Made by a program: the position numbers and the translations under genes. From NCBI RefSeq assembly GCF_003173035.1, contig NZ_QGLE01000009.1, positions 1-64,000 of the forward strand: DNA of 64,000 bases, written 5' to 3'. Shown here piece after piece: positions 1-10,660 of the stretch. The DNA is from Zavarzinia aquatilis (GTDB lineage Bacteria > Pseudomonadota > Alphaproteobacteria > Zavarziniales > Zavarziniaceae). The first letter of the stretch is position 1. Each line of letters starts with the position of its first letter. A model generated the notes under the pieces. That model saw only the letters and a program-made list of their open reading frames with translations, searched no databases and was not told the DNA's origin.

Positions 1-628
1 GCGCAAGCTGGTCGGCGCCAGTTACAGCCGCGACATGACCGAGCTGCAATGGGGGCCCAAGGAAGTCTCGCCGGTGCTGCGCGCCGAATTCTCCTACGAG
101 TTCGACAAGCCCTTCAACCGCGCCGTCGCCACCACCATGTTCGGCGCCAAGGAAGAGGGCACCGCCGCCCTCATCGTCGATCCCTCGCGCGGGGTCGCCG
201 AGCGGGACCAGGTCTCCTTCATGATCGGGGCCGATTACTTCCTGTGGCTGCCGTTCTGGGAAACGCAGGATACCTCGGTCTTTACCTCGGTCCAGCTCTT
301 CACCATCGTCACGCCGAACGGCGAGGATCTGCTGTTCCAGGCGCCCTATGCCGCCTATGGCGCCAAGCTGCATCAGGTGCAGAACTACGGCACCCTGCTG
401 CTGTCCCACACCTTCGACGACGGCAAGCTGCCGGTCGAGCTGCTCGCCGTCTACGACATCCAGAACCAGGCGGTGGCCCTGCGCCAGCGCTTCGACTTCA
501 ACTACTTCGGCGACAACATCCGCCCGCGCATCGAGATCGCGCATTTCGAGGCCGACCCCGAACAGGGCGTCCTCGGCTTCGCCCAGCAGTCCGACAACGT
601 CGAGTTCTCCCTCACCCTCCAGTTCTGA
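1..628 (+). CDS. Outer-membrane beta-barrel protein, C-terminal part (partial)
   Basis: The reading frame is open from base 2, so the gene begins before the window and the first ATG at 35 is probably internal. About 209 residues are visible. They are rich in alternating hydrophobic and polar stretches typical of membrane beta-strands, and the protein ends in Leu-Gln-Phe, the terminal aromatic residue expected by the BAM outer-membrane assembly machinery. The style resembles DUF1302-like barrels such as the one at 28153-30051, but I cannot assign a family from this fragment. It is convergent with the PepSY gene and separated from it by a hairpin. Role unknown; an outer-membrane location is an inference from the strand pattern and last residue. 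Confidence 0.6.
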   Translation, partial: RKLVGASYSRDMTELQWGPKEVSPVLRAEFSYEFDKPFNRAVATTMFGAKEEGTAALIVDPSRGVAERDQVSFMIGADYFLWLPFWETQDTSVFTSVQLFTIVTPNGEDLLFQAPYAAYGAKLHQVQNYGTLLLSHTFDDGKLPVELLAVYDIQNQAVALRQRFDFNYFGDNIRPRIEIAHFEADPEQGVLGFAQQSDNVEFSLTLQF

Positions 629-634
629 CGGTAA

Positions 635-662
635 CGCCCCCGGTCGCGACAGGCCGGGGGCG
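635..662. terminator. Hairpin between convergent genes
   Basis: CGCCCCCGG (635-643) pairs perfectly with CCGGGGGCG (654-662) around a 10-base loop. It lies 6 bases after the stop of the barrel gene and 6 bases before the stop of the PepSY gene on the other strand. There is no clear T tract on either side, so it is a likely but not classical bidirectional terminator. Confidence 0.6.
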
Positions 663-668
663 AAACGG

Positions 669-1835
669 TCAGGAGGCGGAAGCGGCGAGGGCCGCCTTGC
701 GCTTGGCGGCGAGGGCCTTGTTGGCTTTCCGTCGGCGCAGCCACATCATGATACCCGTGACGGCGAAGAGCGCAGGCAGCAGACCACCGACGAAGATCAC
801 CGCCTGCCACACGATGCCGTAACCGATGCCGTCATGCAGGCGGCGCATGACCCGGCCGAGGTCGTCGCCCGATTTGACCGGCGGCGGCAGGCTGGCCTTG
901 GCCTCGCCCGTGGCGTCCTCGACGCTGACGGTGGCGTTGCCGCCATCGGTCGCCAGGGTGACGCGCCACGAGGGGCTCTGTTCCGTCGGCAGGGTGATGC
1001 CGGTGGCGAGGGCGCCGGCCGGCCCGGCGAGGACGGCGGCGAGCAGCACGGCATCGGGGCCCATGCGGGTCTCGGTCAGTGGCAGATTGCCGCCGCCGGG
1101 CCCGCCCGGGCCGCCGGGCGGGCGGGCGCGCGGCGGCGAAACTTCGGCGAAGGTGCCGACAATCGCCCGGGTGGTCTGCGGGAAGGAAATATACATGCCG
1201 GTGAAGGACAGGATCGCCAGCGGGATCGCGATCCAGATGCCGAACAGGTGATGCAGATTGGCCGAGGGGCGCATGGCCTTGCGCCAGCCCAGCGCCCGCA
1301 CCAGCGACAGCCGCTTCGGCCACCACAGATAGATGCCCGAAAGCGAGAGGATCAGCATCGCGACGCCGACCCAGCCGACGATCTGCCGGCCCGAGAACTG
1401 GGGCACCAGCAGGTTGCCGTGAAAATTATGCATCAGCTGCATGAAGGCATTGGTGCTGGGGCCGACATCGAGGACGGCGGCGGTCGGCGGGTCCATCCAG
1501 GCCGAGACCGTGTCGCGCGGGCCGGTGGCGCGGGCCGGGCGGGCGACGACGACGACCGGCTCCCCCGTCTCGGCGGGCAGGCGGATCTGGGTGATCCGCG
1601 CGCCATCGCCCAGGCGCTCCATGGCGTTATCGGCGAAGGTCGCGAGGGACGGGCCGCGCGCGTCGCCGGTCAGGGCATAACGCTGGGACTCGGTCACGGT
1701 TTCCAGCTGGTCATGCCAGACGAGGACGGAGCCGGTGATGCCGACCGGCACCGACAGGAGGCACAGGCCGACCCCGAGCCAGAGATGGATGTCGAGCCAG
1801 AGCTTGCGCAGGCGGCCACGGGTTTTGGCGGTCAT
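669..1835 (-). CDS. PepSY-associated TM helix protein (PiuB-like)
   Basis: An inner-membrane protein of the PepSY-TM family, often found with siderophore receptors and suspected to act as a ferric-siderophore reductase or iron-uptake factor. Four hydrophobic segments are visible: one near the N-terminus (after HLWLGVG), two in the middle (after HNFHGN and HHLFGIW) and one near the C-terminus. Paired histidines beside these helices are a family hallmark and could bind haem. A Gly/Pro-rich linker sits in the periplasmic loop. An upstream start at 1883 is possible, but it would overlap the Fur-like site at 1873-1887, so I prefer the Met at 1835. It is divergent from the siderophore receptor, which supports an iron role. 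Reductase activity is inference. Confidence 0.8.
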   Translation of the reverse strand: MTAKTRGRLRKLWLDIHLWLGVGLCLLSVPVGITGSVLVWHDQLETVTESQRYALTGDARGPSLATFADNAMERLGDGARITQIRLPAETGEPVVVVARPARATGPRDTVSAWMDPPTAAVLDVGPSTNAFMQLMHNFHGNLLVPQFSGRQIVGWVGVAMLILSLSGIYLWWPKRLSLVRALGWRKAMRPSANLHHLFGIWIAIPLAILSFTGMYISFPQTTRAIVGTFAEVSPPRARPPGGPGGPGGGNLPLTETRMGPDAVLLAAVLAGPAGALATGITLPTEQSPSWRVTLATDGGNATVSVEDATGEAKASLPPPVKSGDDLGRVMRRLHDGIGYGIVWQAVIFVGGLLPALFAVTGIMMWLRRRKANKALAAKRKAALAASAS

Positions 1836-1872
1836 GGTTTGCGGTCCGGTGAGCTGATACTGGTTATAATAA

Positions 1873-1887
1873 TGAAAATGCATCGCA
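1873..1887 (-). promoter_or_regulatory. Fur-like box upstream of the PepSY gene
   Basis: Read on the minus strand the site is TGCGATGCATTTTCA. It aligns with TGCGAGTCACTCTCA at 2057-2071 and TGCGAATGATTTTCA at 5224-5238, giving TGCGA-N3-A-Y-T-Y-TCA. The three sites precede three iron-uptake transcription units. This fits a Fur-family repressor, but the protein is not identified here. Confidence 0.55.
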
Positions 1888-2056
1888 TTAATGTTTGCGG
1901 GAATCCCCCCGTCAAGCCGGCGATCAGTGAAGGCGATTGTGGCGGTTTCGCCACAATTTGCGCCGACGTGATGCCACGGCGCCCGGATAACGGCGCAGGC
2001 CCCGGCTTCCTGCGCCGAAAATCCCTTTGATCAGAAAATGCTCTTGCTCGTGATAT

Positions 2057-2071
2057 TGCGAGTCACTCTCA
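2057..2071 (+). promoter_or_regulatory. Fur-like box upstream of the siderophore receptor
   Basis: TGCGAGTCACTCTCA lies 57 bases before the receptor start codon and is flanked by inverted TTGC/GCAA (2056-2077). It matches the sites before the PepSY gene and exbB. The rest of the roughly 290-base gap (1836-2128) is AT-richer than the genes and presumably holds the two divergent promoters. Confidence 0.6.
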
Positions 2072-2128
2072 CAGCAAATAAGAACGCTTCGCATCTGCAT
2101 TGCGTGCAGGGTTGATGAGGGGCTTTCC

Positions 2129-4402
2129 ATGATCGAATTTTCCCGCCCGCGGGTTTCCCACCTGGCCATGCTGGCCGTGCTCGCCGCGACGCCGGCTTAT
2201 GCCGGCGAGCTGGTCACGGCCGATGGTGACTGGTCCGCGACCGCGACCGCCAGCGCCGGCCAGACCGCCGAGACCCTGCCGACCGTGACCGTGACCGGCG
2301 CCGCGCCGGCCAACAATCAGAAGCGCGCAACGAACCTTGACCGGCTTCCGCAGGAGATCCAGGACACCCCGCAGACTGTCAATGTCATCAGCGAGGAAAC
2401 ACTGAAGCAGCAGGGAACCAGCACACTGGATCAGGCGCTTCGTAATGTTCCGGGTATCACCGTCGCCGTCGGCGAAGGCAATGGCGGCATGAATGGCGAC
2501 CAGTTCCGCATTCGCGGCTTCGACGCCAAGAATGACATTTACTCCGACGGTTTGCGCGATTTCGGTGTCTATACCCGCGACACATTCAACACCGAGGATA
2601 TCCAGGTGTTCATCGGCCCTTCGGGTGAGAGTTTCGGCCGGGGGACCTTTGGCGGGGCGATCAATACCAGTTCGAAAACGCCGAAGCTTGACGATTTCGT
2701 CACGCTTCGCGGCGAGATCGGCCTCGGGCCCCACCTGCGCACGACGGCCGATGCGAATTACAAGATTGATGATACGACGGCTTTCCGCCTGAACCTCATG
2801 TATGCGGACATTGATCTGGTCGGTCGGGACGTTCCGGGCGCAACGCGTTGGGGGTTCGCGCCCTCCATCGCATTCGGTCTCGGGACCGATACCACCTTGT
2901 CGGTTTCCTACTTCCACCAGGAAGAGGAGCGGGTGCCTGACTACGGCATCCCGACCATGCAGACGGCGGTCGGGTCTTCGGTCTCGAAGCCGGCGGATGT
3001 CGACCGCTCCAACTGGTACGGCTCGAACCAGGATCACGATGATACGACCGCCGACGTGGTCACGGTCCGCGCGGCTCATCAGGTCAACGAAGGGTTCCGC
3101 ATCACCAACGACACGCGGGTTGGTGTCTACTCCCGTGAATTCCTGACGACGGTCCCGGGTTGCAACGGCACGGCCTGTGTTGACGCCTTCTATGGTGCCA
3201 ACCCCGGTTCGGCCATTATCGCGCCCGGCGGTGGAACGCCCTTCTATGATCTCGACAACTGGGGTGTGCAGAACATCACCACCGGGGTGATCGACTTCGC
3301 TCTGGGCGGCTTCAAGAATCAGGCGGTGTTCGGGCTTGATGCGTCCTATGAAAGTTCGCACCGTGTCAACTACACCGGGCATACCACCGGGCGCCCCGAT
3401 ATTTCCCTGACCGATCCGCAACGATACGACCTGCCCGCCCTCGGTCTGGCAACTCGCGGGAACGACCGCGAATCCGAGGCCACCAATGTCGCGCTCTTCG
3501 CCAGCGACCAGTTCTGGATCACGCCAGAGCTCTCCGTCATGGGCGGCCTGCGCTGGGACAACTATAGTAACGAATACGATAACCTGACTGTCGCAACCAA
3601 CGTGCTGCAGAGCTTCAGCACCGATGAATCCCTGCTCAATCCGAAGGCCAGCCTGATCTGGGAGCCGAGCAAGGATCAGACCTATTATTTCTCCTGGGCG
3701 CGGTCGTCGGAGCCGGCGGCGGGAACCAGTGGCGTCGCCAATCTGCCCAATCCCATCGGCAGCAGCCAAGTTGCTGCCCTCGATCCCGTCACGAGTGAAA
3801 CCTTCGAGGTTGGAGCGAAATTCAGTCTGCTCGACGAGCGATTGGGCCTTGGGGTGGCCGTGTTCCAGACAGAGCGCGACAATGCTTCGACCGATGACGG
3901 CGTGACCATCACGGCGAGCGGCCAGTCCTTCCGGAACCGCGGCGTCGAACTCTCGCTGTCGGGTCAGATCACGCCGAACTGGGGGGTGCAGGCAGGTTAC
4001 ACCTATATCCACAGCGAGTATCTGAAGGCCGGTGCCGACCGAGTGGTCAATGAGATGATGGATGGCGAGCGTTACGTGAACGTGCCGGAACACGCCGCGA
4101 CCCTCTGGACCACCTACGAGGTGATTGACGGGCTCACCTTCGGCGGCGGCGTTCGGTATCAAAGTGAAGTGCTGGCCGCTCACAGCTACAATACGACCAC
4201 GAACAGCTACACCAAGACCGAGATTCCTTACTACCTCAGCGTCGAGGGCCTGGTGTCCTATGAGATTGGCGACGGTGTGACGATCGCGGCGAACGGTTAC
4301 AACCTCTTCGACCGCGAGGATAATTTCACCCAGTACCAGAATGGCCGGGCTGTTCCCGCCGCCGGCCGCACGGTCATCTTCTCGACCACCGCGACCTTCT
4401 GA
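2129..4402 (+). CDS. TonB-dependent siderophore receptor
   Basis: A 757-residue outer-membrane gated channel that imports ferric siderophores using energy from TonB-ExbB-ExbD. A signal peptide ends near APAYA-type residues (about 20-26). A TonB-box-like LPTVTVTG follows near residue 50, then the plug domain (roughly 65-190, with FRIRGFDAKNDIY and GRGTFGGAINT) and a 22-strand barrel ending in ATF with terminal Phe. The length and plug motifs fit the Fiu/FhuE-type siderophore receptor group. The next gene encodes a PiuC/YbiX-like dioxygenase, the same pairing as fiu-ybiX and piuA-piuC, which suggests a catecholate ligand. That ligand is inference. A Fur-like box precedes it. Confidence 0.92.
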   Translation: MIEFSRPRVSHLAMLAVLAATPAYAGELVTADGDWSATATASAGQTAETLPTVTVTGAAPANNQKRATNLDRLPQEIQDTPQTVNVISEETLKQQGTSTLDQALRNVPGITVAVGEGNGGMNGDQFRIRGFDAKNDIYSDGLRDFGVYTRDTFNTEDIQVFIGPSGESFGRGTFGGAINTSSKTPKLDDFVTLRGEIGLGPHLRTTADANYKIDDTTAFRLNLMYADIDLVGRDVPGATRWGFAPSIAFGLGTDTTLSVSYFHQEEERVPDYGIPTMQTAVGSSVSKPADVDRSNWYGSNQDHDDTTADVVTVRAAHQVNEGFRITNDTRVGVYSREFLTTVPGCNGTACVDAFYGANPGSAIIAPGGGTPFYDLDNWGVQNITTGVIDFALGGFKNQAVFGLDASYESSHRVNYTGHTTGRPDISLTDPQRYDLPALGLATRGNDRESEATNVALFASDQFWITPELSVMGGLRWDNYSNEYDNLTVATNVLQSFSTDESLLNPKASLIWEPSKDQTYYFSWARSSEPAAGTSGVANLPNPIGSSQVAALDPVTSETFEVGAKFSLLDERLGLGVAVFQTERDNASTDDGVTITASGQSFRNRGVELSLSGQITPNWGVQAGYTYIHSEYLKAGADRVVNEMMDGERYVNVPEHAATLWTTYEVIDGLTFGGGVRYQSEVLAAHSYNTTTNSYTKTEIPYYLSVEGLVSYEIGDGVTIAANGYNLFDREDNFTQYQNGRAVPAAGRTVIFSTTATF

Positions 4403-4425
4403 CCCTTCGTGGTTCGTGTATCGTC

Positions 4426-4449
4426 GGGCGGGCTCTCCGGAGCCCGCCC
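4426..4449 (+). terminator. GC-rich hairpin after the receptor gene
   Basis: GGGCGGGCTC (4426-4435) pairs with GAGCCCGCCC (4440-4449) around the loop TCCG. It lies between the receptor stop and the dioxygenase start (4474). Only a weak T run follows (TTCGCCCTTG), so it may attenuate rather than fully stop transcription. Confidence 0.55.
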
Positions 4450-4473
4450 TTCGCCCTTGATGGAACTTGTCCG

Positions 4474-5157
4474 ATGCTGATCGCCATACCCGACGTGCTG
4501 AAACCGGTCGAGGTGGCCGAAATCCGGCGCCTGCTGGAGGCGTCGCCCTGGGTCGACGGCAAGGTGACGGCGGGGGAACAGTCGGCCAAGGCCAAGTACA
4601 ACCTGCAGATCCCGGAAAATTCGGACATCGCCCGCCAGCTCGGCGACCGCATCCTGCGGGCGCTTGGCGCTTCCGCCGAATTCGTCTCGGCGGCCCAGCC
4701 GCTGCGGGTCTATCCACCGCTGTTCAACCGCTACGACACGGGCATGAAGTTCGACGATCATGTCGACAATGCGATCCGGCCGGTGACCGGGGCGAACATG
4801 CGGATCAGGACCGATGTCTCGTCGACCCTGTTCCTGTCCGATCCCGACACCTACGACGGCGGCGAACTGATCATCGAGGATACCTATGGCACGCAGGCGG
4901 TGAAACTGCCGGCGGGCCACATGGTGCTCTATCCCTCGACCAGCCTGCACCGGGTGGCCGAGGTGACCCGGGGCAGCCGCTGGGCCTCCTTCTTCTGGAG
5001 CCAGTCGATGGTGCGCGACGACGGCCAGCGCCGTCTGCTCTACGAAATGGATGTCGCCATCCGCCGCCTGCGCGCAGAACTGCCGGACGACCATCCCTCG
5101 ATCCGCAGCCTGGTCGCGAGCTATCACAATTTGCTGCGACGTTGGGCCGAATTGTAG
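4474..5157 (+). CDS. Fe(II)/2-oxoglutarate dioxygenase, PiuC/YbiX family
   Basis: A 227-residue PKHD-type hydroxylase of the prolyl 4-hydroxylase-like double-stranded beta-helix fold. The iron-binding H-x-D is visible in KFDDHVDNA and the distal His in STSLHRVAEV; the cosubstrate-binding Arg is probably in TRGSRW. The length matches YbiX/PiuC (about 225). Family members sit beside catecholate siderophore receptors and are iron-regulated, but their physiological substrate is not settled. It follows the receptor by 71 bases, past a hairpin, and could be read from the same promoter. Confidence 0.88.
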   Translation: MLIAIPDVLKPVEVAEIRRLLEASPWVDGKVTAGEQSAKAKYNLQIPENSDIARQLGDRILRALGASAEFVSAAQPLRVYPPLFNRYDTGMKFDDHVDNAIRPVTGANMRIRTDVSSTLFLSDPDTYDGGELIIEDTYGTQAVKLPAGHMVLYPSTSLHRVAEVTRGSRWASFFWSQSMVRDDGQRRLLYEMDVAIRRLRAELPDDHPSIRSLVASYHNLLRRWAEL

Positions 5158-5182
5158 GGCGTCGGGGCGGGGGCCATATTTC

Positions 5183-5238
5183 GCGATTGCGAATGACCGC
5201 CGGCCTGACTATAGATTTGTTACTGAAAATCATTCGCA
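5183..5238. promoter_or_regulatory. Fur-like box upstream of exbB
   Basis: TGCGAATGATTTTCA on the minus strand (5224-5238) is the best of the three Fur-like sites. A second partial copy, TTGCGAATGA, occurs at 5187-5196. Both lie in the 124-base gap between the dioxygenase gene and exbB, so exbB-exbD-tonB probably has its own iron-controlled promoter. Confidence 0.6.
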
Positions 5239-5281
5239 TGTTTGGCGAGGCACCGGGTTCGGCCCGGGCTGGAGTATAGCG

Positions 5282-6055
<774 letters not shown>

Positions 6056-6079
6056 CGGCACGGCGGGAGAGCGAGCATC

Positions 6080-6526
<447 letters not shown>

Positions 6527-6527
6527 C

Positions 6528-7334
6528 ATGAGTACCCTGCGCAACCTGTCCCTCGGTCTTTCCCTCGGCCTCCATCTCGCGGCCATCGGCGGGCTCGTCT
6601 TTCTGGTACGGCCGGACAGCGGGGCGAAATTCGCCGCGCCGCCGACCATCGAACTGATGCTGCCGCCCATGGCCGTGGCCGCGGCGAGCAGCGTCGCGCC
6701 CGTCGACGCCACCGAGGTGACGCCGGTCGAAGCAGCGGAGGTGACACCGCCCGAGCCCGAGGTGGTGGAAACGCCGCCCGATGTCCTGCCGGTGATGACG
6801 GAGGCGGTGCAGGCGGTCGAGCCGGTGGTCGCCGTCGCGGCCGAGCAGAAGCCCGAGCCGCCGAAGCCCGAAAAGCCGAAGCCGCGCGAGCGGGCGGAGC
6901 GGCCGAAGAAACCCGCGCCCCAGAAGGAAAAAGTCGAGGCCCCGGCCCCGGCCGCGGAGACCGTGACGACGGCGGCCCCGCCGCGCGCGGTGGCGGCGGT
7001 CGCCGCCGCGGGCACCGCGGCCGTGGCGGGCGGTGGCAATCCGGGGGCGAAGGCCGATTTCAAGGCTCTGGTCAGTGCCTGGATCGAGCGTCACAAGCGC
7101 TTCCCCGACCGGCTGCGTCGGCGCGGGCTGCAGGGCACGCCGGTCGTCCGCTTCCGCCTGACGCGGGATGGCCAGGTGGTGGATTGCCGGATCGAACGGG
7201 GAAGCCCGCACGACGGCATCGACGAAGCCGCCATGGAAACCATCCGCCGAGCCGAACCCTTCCCGGCCATGCCGGACGACGTGCCGGGCGAGACGATGGA
7301 ATTCACCGTGCCCATCGCTTTCAACCTGCGTTGA
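6528..7334 (+). CDS. tonB: Energy transducer TonB
   Basis: A 268-residue protein that links the ExbB-ExbD motor to outer-membrane receptors. It has an N-terminal signal-anchor (about 8-26, with the conserved His in GLHLAAIGG), a long Pro/Glu/Lys-rich spacer (about 60-150, with PEPPKPEKPKPRERAE) that spans the periplasm, an Ala/Val/Gly-rich stretch, and a C-terminal TonB domain (about 180-268: RFPDRLRRRGLQGTPVVRF, VDCRIERGSPHDGIDEAA, MEFTVPIAF). It is the last gene of the exbB-exbD-tonB operon; 89 bases separate it from macA. Confidence 0.93.
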   Translation: MSTLRNLSLGLSLGLHLAAIGGLVFLVRPDSGAKFAAPPTIELMLPPMAVAAASSVAPVDATEVTPVEAAEVTPPEPEVVETPPDVLPVMTEAVQAVEPVVAVAAEQKPEPPKPEKPKPRERAERPKKPAPQKEKVEAPAPAAETVTTAAPPRAVAAVAAAGTAAVAGGGNPGAKADFKALVSAWIERHKRFPDRLRRRGLQGTPVVRFRLTRDGQVVDCRIERGSPHDGIDEAAMETIRRAEPFPAMPDDVPGETMEFTVPIAFNLR

Positions 7335-7423
7335 GCGGAAAATCCAATCGCCGGAACCGGACAGGATCGGCCGGCATTGCACGTTGAAGAGCGGATGATT
7401 CCGCGAGGCCAGCAGATTTCCCG

Positions 7424-8701
7424 ATGACCGACCGACCGACGACGCCCCGTTCGCCTGCCCGGCGCCGCTGGCCCTATGTTCTCGCCGCCCTCGTCCTCGC
7501 CGGGGGCGCCGGCTGGTGGTTCCTCGGCCGCGAAAGCGCGCCCGCTGTCACCTATCTGACCGCCGAGGCCGGACGCGGCGATATCGAGGATACGGTATCC
7601 GCCCTCGGTAACCTGCAACCGCGCGACTATGTCGATGTCGGCACCCAGGTTTCCGGTCAGCTGCGCCAGATCCATGTCGAGATCGGCGATCACGTGACGC
7701 AAGGCCAGCTGCTGGCCGAAATCGACCCCACGGTCTATCAGTCCCGCGTCGCCGCCGACGAGGCCCAGCTGCTCGCCCTCAAGGCGCAACTGGCCGACCG
7801 CGAGGCGCAGGCGGTGCTGGCGACCCAGCAGCGCGACCGCCAGCGCCGGCTGTGGGCGCAGAAGGCGACGACCGAGGAGGCCCTGCAATCGGCGGAGGCC
7901 GGCCTCAAGTCGGCCAATGCCCAGATCGACCAGATCAAGGCCCAGATCCTGCAGACGGAATCGACCCTCAAGGGCGATCAGGCCAATCTCGGCTACACCA
8001 AGATCTACGCCCCGATGACCGGCACGGTCACGTCGATCACGGCGCGGCGGGGCCAGACCCTGAACGCCAACCAGTCGGCGCCGATCATCCTGCAGATCGC
8101 CGATCTTTCCGTGATGACGGTGGAAACCCAGGTGTCCGAAGCCGATGTCTCGCGCCTGAAGGTTGGCATGAAGGCCTATTTCACCACGCTGGGCGGTGGT
8201 GCCAAGCGCTGGACCGGCACCCTGAAACAGGTGCTGCCGACGCCCGAGGTGGTGAACAACGTCGTGCTCTACAACGCGCTGTTCGACGCCGACAATGCCG
8301 ACGGCCAGCTGATGACGCAGATGAGCGCGCAGGTCTTCTTCGTGATCGCCGAAGCGCGCGATGTGATCACCGTGCCCGTCGCCGCGCTCAAGCCCCCCGG
8401 TCAGCGTCAGCGCCTCGGCCAGCAGGGCGAGGCCCGCCCGCCGGAGGATGCGCCCGGCAAGCCTGGCAAACCCTATCGCGTGCAGGTGATGGGCGAGGAC
8501 GGCGTGCCCGTCGACCGCCGGGTGCGCGTCGGCGTCGCCAACCGCCTGTCGGGCGAAGTGCTGGACGGGCTCCAGCCGGGCGAGGCCGTCGTGATCGGCG
8601 AGCGCAGCGCCGCGGCCCAGCGCAGCCCGGCCAATGGCGGCGGCGCCAATCCGCTGGGCGGTCTTGGTGCCGGCACGCGGCCCCCGGGCGGCTTCCGATG
8701 A
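7424..8701 (+). CDS. macA: RND-type periplasmic adaptor, MacA-like
   Basis: A 425-residue membrane-fusion protein that bridges the MacB ABC transporter to an outer-membrane channel. One N-terminal membrane segment (about 17-33) follows a basic start. Next come a lipoyl half ([20 protein letters not shown]), a long alpha-helical hairpin (about 100-185, Ala/Gln-rich coiled coil), the second lipoyl half ([11 protein letters not shown]) and beta-barrel/membrane-proximal domains ([18 protein letters not shown]). The Gly/Pro-rich tail is low complexity. Its stop overlaps the macB start by ATGA, so the two are translationally coupled. The cargo (macrolide, siderophore, lipopeptide or other) cannot be told from sequence; the iron-uptake neighbours make siderophore export a possibility. 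Confidence 0.9.
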   Translation: MTDRPTTPRSPARRRWPYVLAALVLAGGAGWWFLGRESAPAVTYLTAEAGRGDIEDTVSALGNLQPRDYVDVGTQVSGQLRQIHVEIGDHVTQGQLLAEIDPTVYQSRVAADEAQLLALKAQLADREAQAVLATQQRDRQRRLWAQKATTEEALQSAEAGLKSANAQIDQIKAQILQTESTLKGDQANLGYTKIYAPMTGTVTSITARRGQTLNANQSAPIILQIADLSVMTVETQVSEADVSRLKVGMKAYFTTLGGGAKRWTGTLKQVLPTPEVVNNVVLYNALFDADNADGQLMTQMSAQVFFVIAEARDVITVPVAALKPPGQRQRLGQQGEARPPEDAPGKPGKPYRVQVMGEDGVPVDRRVRVGVANRLSGEVLDGLQPGEAVVIGERSAAAQRSPANGGGANPLGGLGAGTRPPGGFR

Positions 8702-10650
8702 CCGGGGCGCCGGTCGTCGAGCTGCGCGACATCCGCAAGACCTATGTCTCGGGCGGGGGCGAGGTCGCAGTCGAAGTGCTGCGCGGCGTCAGCCTGTCGA
8801 TCGCCAGCGGCGAATTCGTCGCCATCATGGGCGCCTCGGGCTCGGGCAAGTCGACGCTGATGAACCTGATCGGCTGCCTCGACCGGCCGACCTCGGGGCA
8901 ATATCTCTTCGCCGGGCGCGACGTCTCGGGTTTCGACCGGGACGAACTGGCCTGGGCGCGGCGCGAAGCCTTCGGCTTCGTGTTCCAGAGCTATCACCTG
9001 ATCGGTACCGCGACGGCGGCGGAAAATGTCGAGGTGCCGGCGATCTATGCCGGCCTTGCCCCCGCCGCGCGCCACGAACGCTCGCGCCGGCTCCTCTCCA
9101 GCCTCGGCCTCGGCGAGCGGCTGTCTCACCGCCCCAGCCAGCTGTCGGGCGGGCAGCAGCAGCGCGTCTCCATCGCGCGGGCCCTGATGAACGGCGGCAA
9201 GGTCATCCTCGCCGACGAGCCGACCGGCGCCCTCGACAGCCGCAGCGGCACCGAAGTCATGGCGCTGCTCGCCGATCTCGCCCGTCAGGGCCACACGGTG
9301 ATCGTGATCACCCACGACCCGGACGTCGCCGCCCATGCCGACCGGGTGATCGAAATCCGCGACGGGCTGATCACCGCCGACACCCGGAAGCGCGAGCGCG
9401 AGGCCGCCGCCCCGGTCGAGCTGACCCGGGACGACGACAGCGCCGGCCGCCTGCTCGCCGCCTTCGGCGAAGCCATGAAGATGGCGGTGCGGTCCTTGCG
9501 CGCCAATATCTTCAGGACCGCGCTCACCCTCCTTGGCATCGTCATCGGTGTCGGCTCGGTCGTCGCCATGCTGGCGGTGGGGCAGGGGGCGACGCGCGCC
9601 GTGCTCGACCAGATCAGCGCCATGGGCACCAATCTCCTGCTGATCCGTCCGGCGCCGCCGTCCCAGCGCGGCGTCGGCGGCCAGGTCGCGACCCTGGTCG
9701 AGGAAGACGCGGACGCCATCGGCACCCTCGACAACGTGATGGCGGCGCTGCCCGAATTGCAGTCGAACGTCACCCTGCGCTCTGGCAACCGCGACTATCA
9801 GACGGCGGTCACCGGCACCTCCGAGGCCCTGCCGCTGACCCGCGACTGGCCGGTGGAGCGGGGCAGTTTCTTCACCGCCGCCGACGGCAAGGCCTATGCC
9901 ACCGTCGCCGTCCTCGGCAAGACCGTGGCCGATAACCTGTTTCCCGATGGCGAAGACCCGGTGGGGCGCTTCGTCCTCTTTAACAACGTGCCGTTCCAGG
10001 TGATCGGCGTGCTCGCGGTCAAGGGCGCTTCGTCCAACGGCTCGGATCAGGACGATGCCGCCTTCGTGCCGCTACAGACTGGCCAGCTGCGCCTGTTCGG
10101 GGCGCGTAACCTCCGCTCCATCACCGTCGCGGTCGAGGATGTCGCCCGCATCGACGAGACCGAGGCGGAGGTGACCCGCCTTCTCGTCGAGCGGCATCGC
10201 GGGCAGGAGGATTTCCGCGTGCGCAACATGGCCTCGGTGGTCGAGGCCGCCTCGGCCACGGGTGACACGATGACCGTGCTGCTCGGCTCCATCGCCGCCA
10301 TCTCGCTGCTGGTCGGCGGCATTGGCGTGATGAACATCATGCTGGTCTCGGTGACCGAGCGGACGCGGGAAATCGGCATCCGCATGGCGACCGGCGCCCG
10401 CACACGGGACATCATGCAGCAGTTCATGACCGAAGCCGTGGTGGTTTCCGGCCTCGGCGGGGTGATCGGCGTCGCCGGCGGCATCGGCACCGCCCTTGTC
10501 ATCAGCGCCTTCAATGTGCCGATCGAATTCTCGGGCGCCGTCATCGCGCTGGCCTTCGGCTGCGCCGCGCTGGTCGGCCTCGTCTTCGGTTTCGCCCCCG
10601 CCCACAAGGCCGCCCGGCTCGATCCGGTGGTCGCCCTCGCCAGCGAATAG
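8698..10650 (+). CDS. macB: ABC transporter ATP-binding/permease, MacB-like
   Basis: A 650-residue mechanotransmission-type ABC exporter with a fused N-terminal ATPase. The ATPase half (1-230) shows Walker [10 protein letters not shown], signature LSGGQQQR, Walker [13 protein letters not shown] and the switch His in VIVITHD. The first transmembrane helix follows at about 275-295 (after [15 protein letters not shown]). A large periplasmic MacB domain comes next, then three C-terminal helices (about 530-640) with a FtsX-like fold ([20 protein letters not shown]). The start at 8698 is fixed by the ATGA overlap with macA and by the family N-terminus; a longer open frame upstream is a shadow of macA. 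It works with the adjacent adaptor and outer-membrane channel. Confidence 0.93.
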   Translation: MTGAPVVELRDIRKTYVSGGGEVAVEVLRGVSLSIASGEFVAIMGASGSGKSTLMNLIGCLDRPTSGQYLFAGRDVSGFDRDELAWARREAFGFVFQSYHLIGTATAAENVEVPAIYAGLAPAARHERSRRLLSSLGLGERLSHRPSQLSGGQQQRVSIARALMNGGKVILADEPTGALDSRSGTEVMALLADLARQGHTVIVITHDPDVAAHADRVIEIRDGLITADTRKREREAAAPVELTRDDDSAGRLLAAFGEAMKMAVRSLRANIFRTALTLLGIVIGVGSVVAMLAVGQGATRAVLDQISAMGTNLLLIRPAPPSQRGVGGQVATLVEEDADAIGTLDNVMAALPELQSNVTLRSGNRDYQTAVTGTSEALPLTRDWPVERGSFFTAADGKAYATVAVLGKTVADNLFPDGEDPVGRFVLFNNVPFQVIGVLAVKGASSNGSDQDDAAFVPLQTGQLRLFGARNLRSITVAVEDVARIDETEAEVTRLLVERHRGQEDFRVRNMASVVEAASATGDTMTVLLGSIAAISLLVGGIGVMNIMLVSVTERTREIGIRMATGARTRDIMQQFMTEAVVVSGLGGVIGVAGGIGTALVISAFNVPIEFSGAVIALAFGCAALVGLVFGFAPAHKAARLDPVVALASE

Positions 10651-10660
10651 GGGCCGCCCG

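Noticed and set aside
2069-4717. 882-codon open frame on the minus strand opposite the siderophore receptor
   Set aside because: It is the antisense shadow of a GC-rich gene, with no recognisable domain and Arg/Gly/His-rich composition; the plus-strand receptor is unambiguous.
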